Positions 63,593 to 64,000 of a DNA stretch of 64,000 nucleotides are shown piece by piece. Numbering within the stretch: position 1 is the first letter of the stretch; each line of letters opens with the position of its first letter. Origin of the DNA: Pandoraea faecigallinarum (GTDB lineage: Bacteria; Pseudomonadota; Gammaproteobacteria; Burkholderiales; Burkholderiaceae); the NCBI RefSeq assembly GCF_001029105.3, contig NZ_CP011807.3, forward strand, positions 1,550,001 to 1,614,000. The letters are read 5' to 3'. Both the position numbers and the translations under genes were made by a program. The notes under the pieces are model-generated. The model ran no database searches and was not told the DNA's origin. It saw only the letters and a program-made list of their open reading frames with translations.

Positions 63593-64000
63593 TCGGTACG
63601 CGTTGCGCTTCGGTCAGATGCCCCAGCAGGGCCTCGCGTGACACGTTGCGCGTGATGAAGACGAAGCGTGAGCGCCGTTCGTTATTGGCGGCGCCAGCAC
63701 GCGCCGGCCATGTTGGCAGCACCTCGGGCGGATGCAGACGATGTTGCACGCCATGCACGACGACCGGGCCGGTTTCGCCCGATACGTCGACCAATCCCTT
63801 CAGTCGCAGCAGGCCGTCGCCGTGATGGAACGCAACGGCGCCAAGCCATCCGCTCAGTACGTCCCATTCGATGGGTGTCTCCAGTGTGATGCAATGGGCC
63901 GCGACGTCCCCGCGATGCGGCGCATCGCCGCCGGGCAATAGCTTGAGCGGTGTGCCATCGGCGCAATCGGCGCATCCTTGCATGCCATGCATGCCACATA
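63588..64000 (-). CDS. CobW/COG0523-family GTPase, C-terminal part only
   Basis: The frame is open to the end of the window and encodes the C-terminal domain of CobW-like metallochaperone GTPases: WDVLSGWLGAVAFHHGDGLL, GLVDVSGETGPVVVHGVQHR and the final RSRFVFITRNVSREALLGHL. The N-terminal P-loop and CxCC part lies beyond 64000. Family members deliver zinc, cobalt or iron. Its Cys-containing stretch near the visible upstream end (CGMHGMQGCADCADG) may bind metal. Confidence 0.85.
   Translation of the reverse strand, partial: CGMHGMQGCADCADGTPLKLLPGGDAPHRGDVAAHCITLETPIEWDVLSGWLGAVAFHHGDGLLRLKGLVDVSGETGPVVVHGVQHRLHPPEVLPTWPARAGAANNERRSRFVFITRNVSREALLGHLTEAQRVPT

Overview
The window looks like chromosomal DNA of a Burkholderiaceae bacterium, most likely Pandoraea or a close relative. 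This is inferred from the high GC content, the gene families and the layout of the oxalate locus; no species-specific marker was seen. Most genes are intact, packed into short operons, and preceded by good Shine-Dalgarno sequences.

Positions 1-25905 are centred on C1/C2 acid metabolism. A soluble NAD-linked formate dehydrogenase operon (fdsG-B-A-D, minus strand) lies beside a GntR-family regulator. An oxalate locus follows: a ketopantoate-reductase-like gene, oxlT, oxc, frc, a stand-alone PAS protein, a second frc and a fumarylacetoacetase-fold hydrolase. Oxalate would enter in exchange for formate, be activated by Frc and decarboxylated by Oxc; Fds would oxidise formate to NADH, and the nearby pntAA-pntAB-pntB transhydrogenase could convert this to NADPH. 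Near-identical AT-rich operator-like sequences lie in front of the fds operon, the small membrane gene, the reductase, oxlT and the second frc, suggesting one regulon. A mobile island (9734-12751) sits between the reductase and oxlT. It holds an IS6-family element, a truncated Tn3-type resolvase with its res site, a parDE toxin-antitoxin pair and an IS5-family element.

Positions 25990-43344 are mixed accessory metabolism: two GntR regulators, a hydratase, an enoyl-CoA hydratase/CoA-transferase pair with two TTGG-N4-CCAA operators, a GH15 hydrolase, transporters, a binding protein and a pqiA-pqiA-pqiB-pqiC operon. A cluster of DnaA-box-like 9-mers lies at 26978-27149.

Positions 43536-52829 form a selenocysteine island: fdnG with an in-frame TGA and a recognisable SECIS hairpin, fdnH, fdnI, fdhE, selA, selB and the tRNA gene selC. 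fdnG also contains an in-frame amber codon (codon 513), so this copy may be inactive.

Positions 52946-63592 look like a previously uncharacterised catabolic regulon. A Tat-exported flavin amine oxidase, an exported c-type cytochrome and an exported Rid-family protein form a periplasmic oxidation module, followed by a porin. A major facilitator transporter is divergent from an operon with a LigB-type extradiol dioxygenase and three tandem RraA/aldolase-fold proteins, followed by a GntR regulator. The motif CGCATA-N3-TATG occurs before the amine oxidase module, in the divergent transporter/dioxygenase region and before the GntR gene, tying these units together. A partial CobW-like gene ends the window.
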